A stretch of 64,000 bases of DNA from positions 124,001-188,000 of the forward strand of contig JADFZW010000002.1 of assembly GCA_015232355.1 (NCBI GenBank), in the 5' to 3' direction. Below are positions 63,932 through 64,000 of the stretch, piece after piece (positions within the stretch are counted from its first letter, which is position 1; every line of letters starts with the position of its first letter). A model generated the notes under the pieces. That model was given only the letters and a program-made list of their open reading frames with translations, was not told the DNA's origin and made no database searches. The DNA is from Oligoflexia bacterium. Lineage in GTDB: Bacteria > Bdellovibrionota > Bacteriovoracia > Bacteriovoracales > Bacteriovoracaceae. A program made the translations under genes and the position numbers.

Positions 63932-64000
63932 AACTATTATCTTAAACTCCTCTGAGCTAATGCAAAGAGAACAGTGAGAACAAAGAAAGAAGATAATCGA

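Noticed and set aside
1..64000. tRNA, rRNA, insertion sequences, prophage, integrase or replication origin
   Set aside because: None could be recognised in the intergenic regions; there is no transposase, recombinase or phage protein among the genes, and no DnaA-box cluster was noted.

Overview
The window is about 70% A+T and densely coded on both strands, with short operons, ATGA-type overlaps and few gaps. It has no rRNA, no CRISPR array, no insertion sequence, and no tRNA that I could recognise. The Gram-negative gene set (LolA-like, lipoprotein processing LspA/Lgt, LpoA-like activator, NagZ, MreB, beta-barrel protein) combines with Tad-type secretion, three FHA proteins, a long response regulator with a C-terminal helical module, and many secreted hydrolases. 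This suggests a delta-proteobacterium-like lineage, most likely Bdellovibrionota (Bacteriovorax-like). The taxonomy is inference from gene content only.

Layout. 1-5.9 kb: the end of a CheA-type kinase, an MGDG-synthase-like glycosyltransferase, a secreted transglutaminase-elicitor-like protein, QueE, a membrane-anchored ComEC-like metallo-beta-lactamase protein, and GalE. 6.3-16.7 kb: envelope and polysaccharide genes (GT-A glycosyltransferase, Wzx-like flippase, GT4 glycosyltransferase, HAD-UbiA fusion), secreted M14 carboxypeptidase and PhoA-type phosphatase, and a psuK-psuG pair. 16.7-27 kb: a secreted ParB-fold-like protein, a response regulator, and then, on the minus strand, a probable operon reading tadC, DUF192, FHA-sensor, FHA-TPR, FHA-FHA-TPR, PP2C phosphatase.

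27-38.4 kb: nagZ, a putative lipoprotein, mreB, a tiny basic protein of 40 residues, an LpoA-like lipoprotein, and the heat-shock set grpE-dnaK-dnaJ with hemW. 38.4-48.5 kb: M16 peptidase, an orphan sigma-54 activator, an AP-endonuclease-like TIM barrel, then a signalling operon: a catalytically dead M48-like membrane protein, a CHASE2 histidine kinase whose natural start seems to require slippage on a run of ten A, and an NtrC-type regulator. 48.5-57.2 kb: lspA-lgt, DedA, LolA-like and beta-barrel proteins, GDPD, LysR, and a UDP-glucose pyrophosphorylase family protein with an unexpected N-terminal hydrophobic segment. 57.2-64 kb: RluA-type pseudouridine synthase, a GC-enriched non-coding patch, an MFS transporter, three unrecognised proteins, and a papain-like protease at the right edge.

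The most interesting items are the FHA/PP2C/TadC operon, the dead-M48/CHASE2/NtrC operon with its homopolymer frameshift, the secreted ParB-like protein, the His/Cys-rich DnaK tail, and the spread of in-frame short tandem repeats through otherwise conserved genes.
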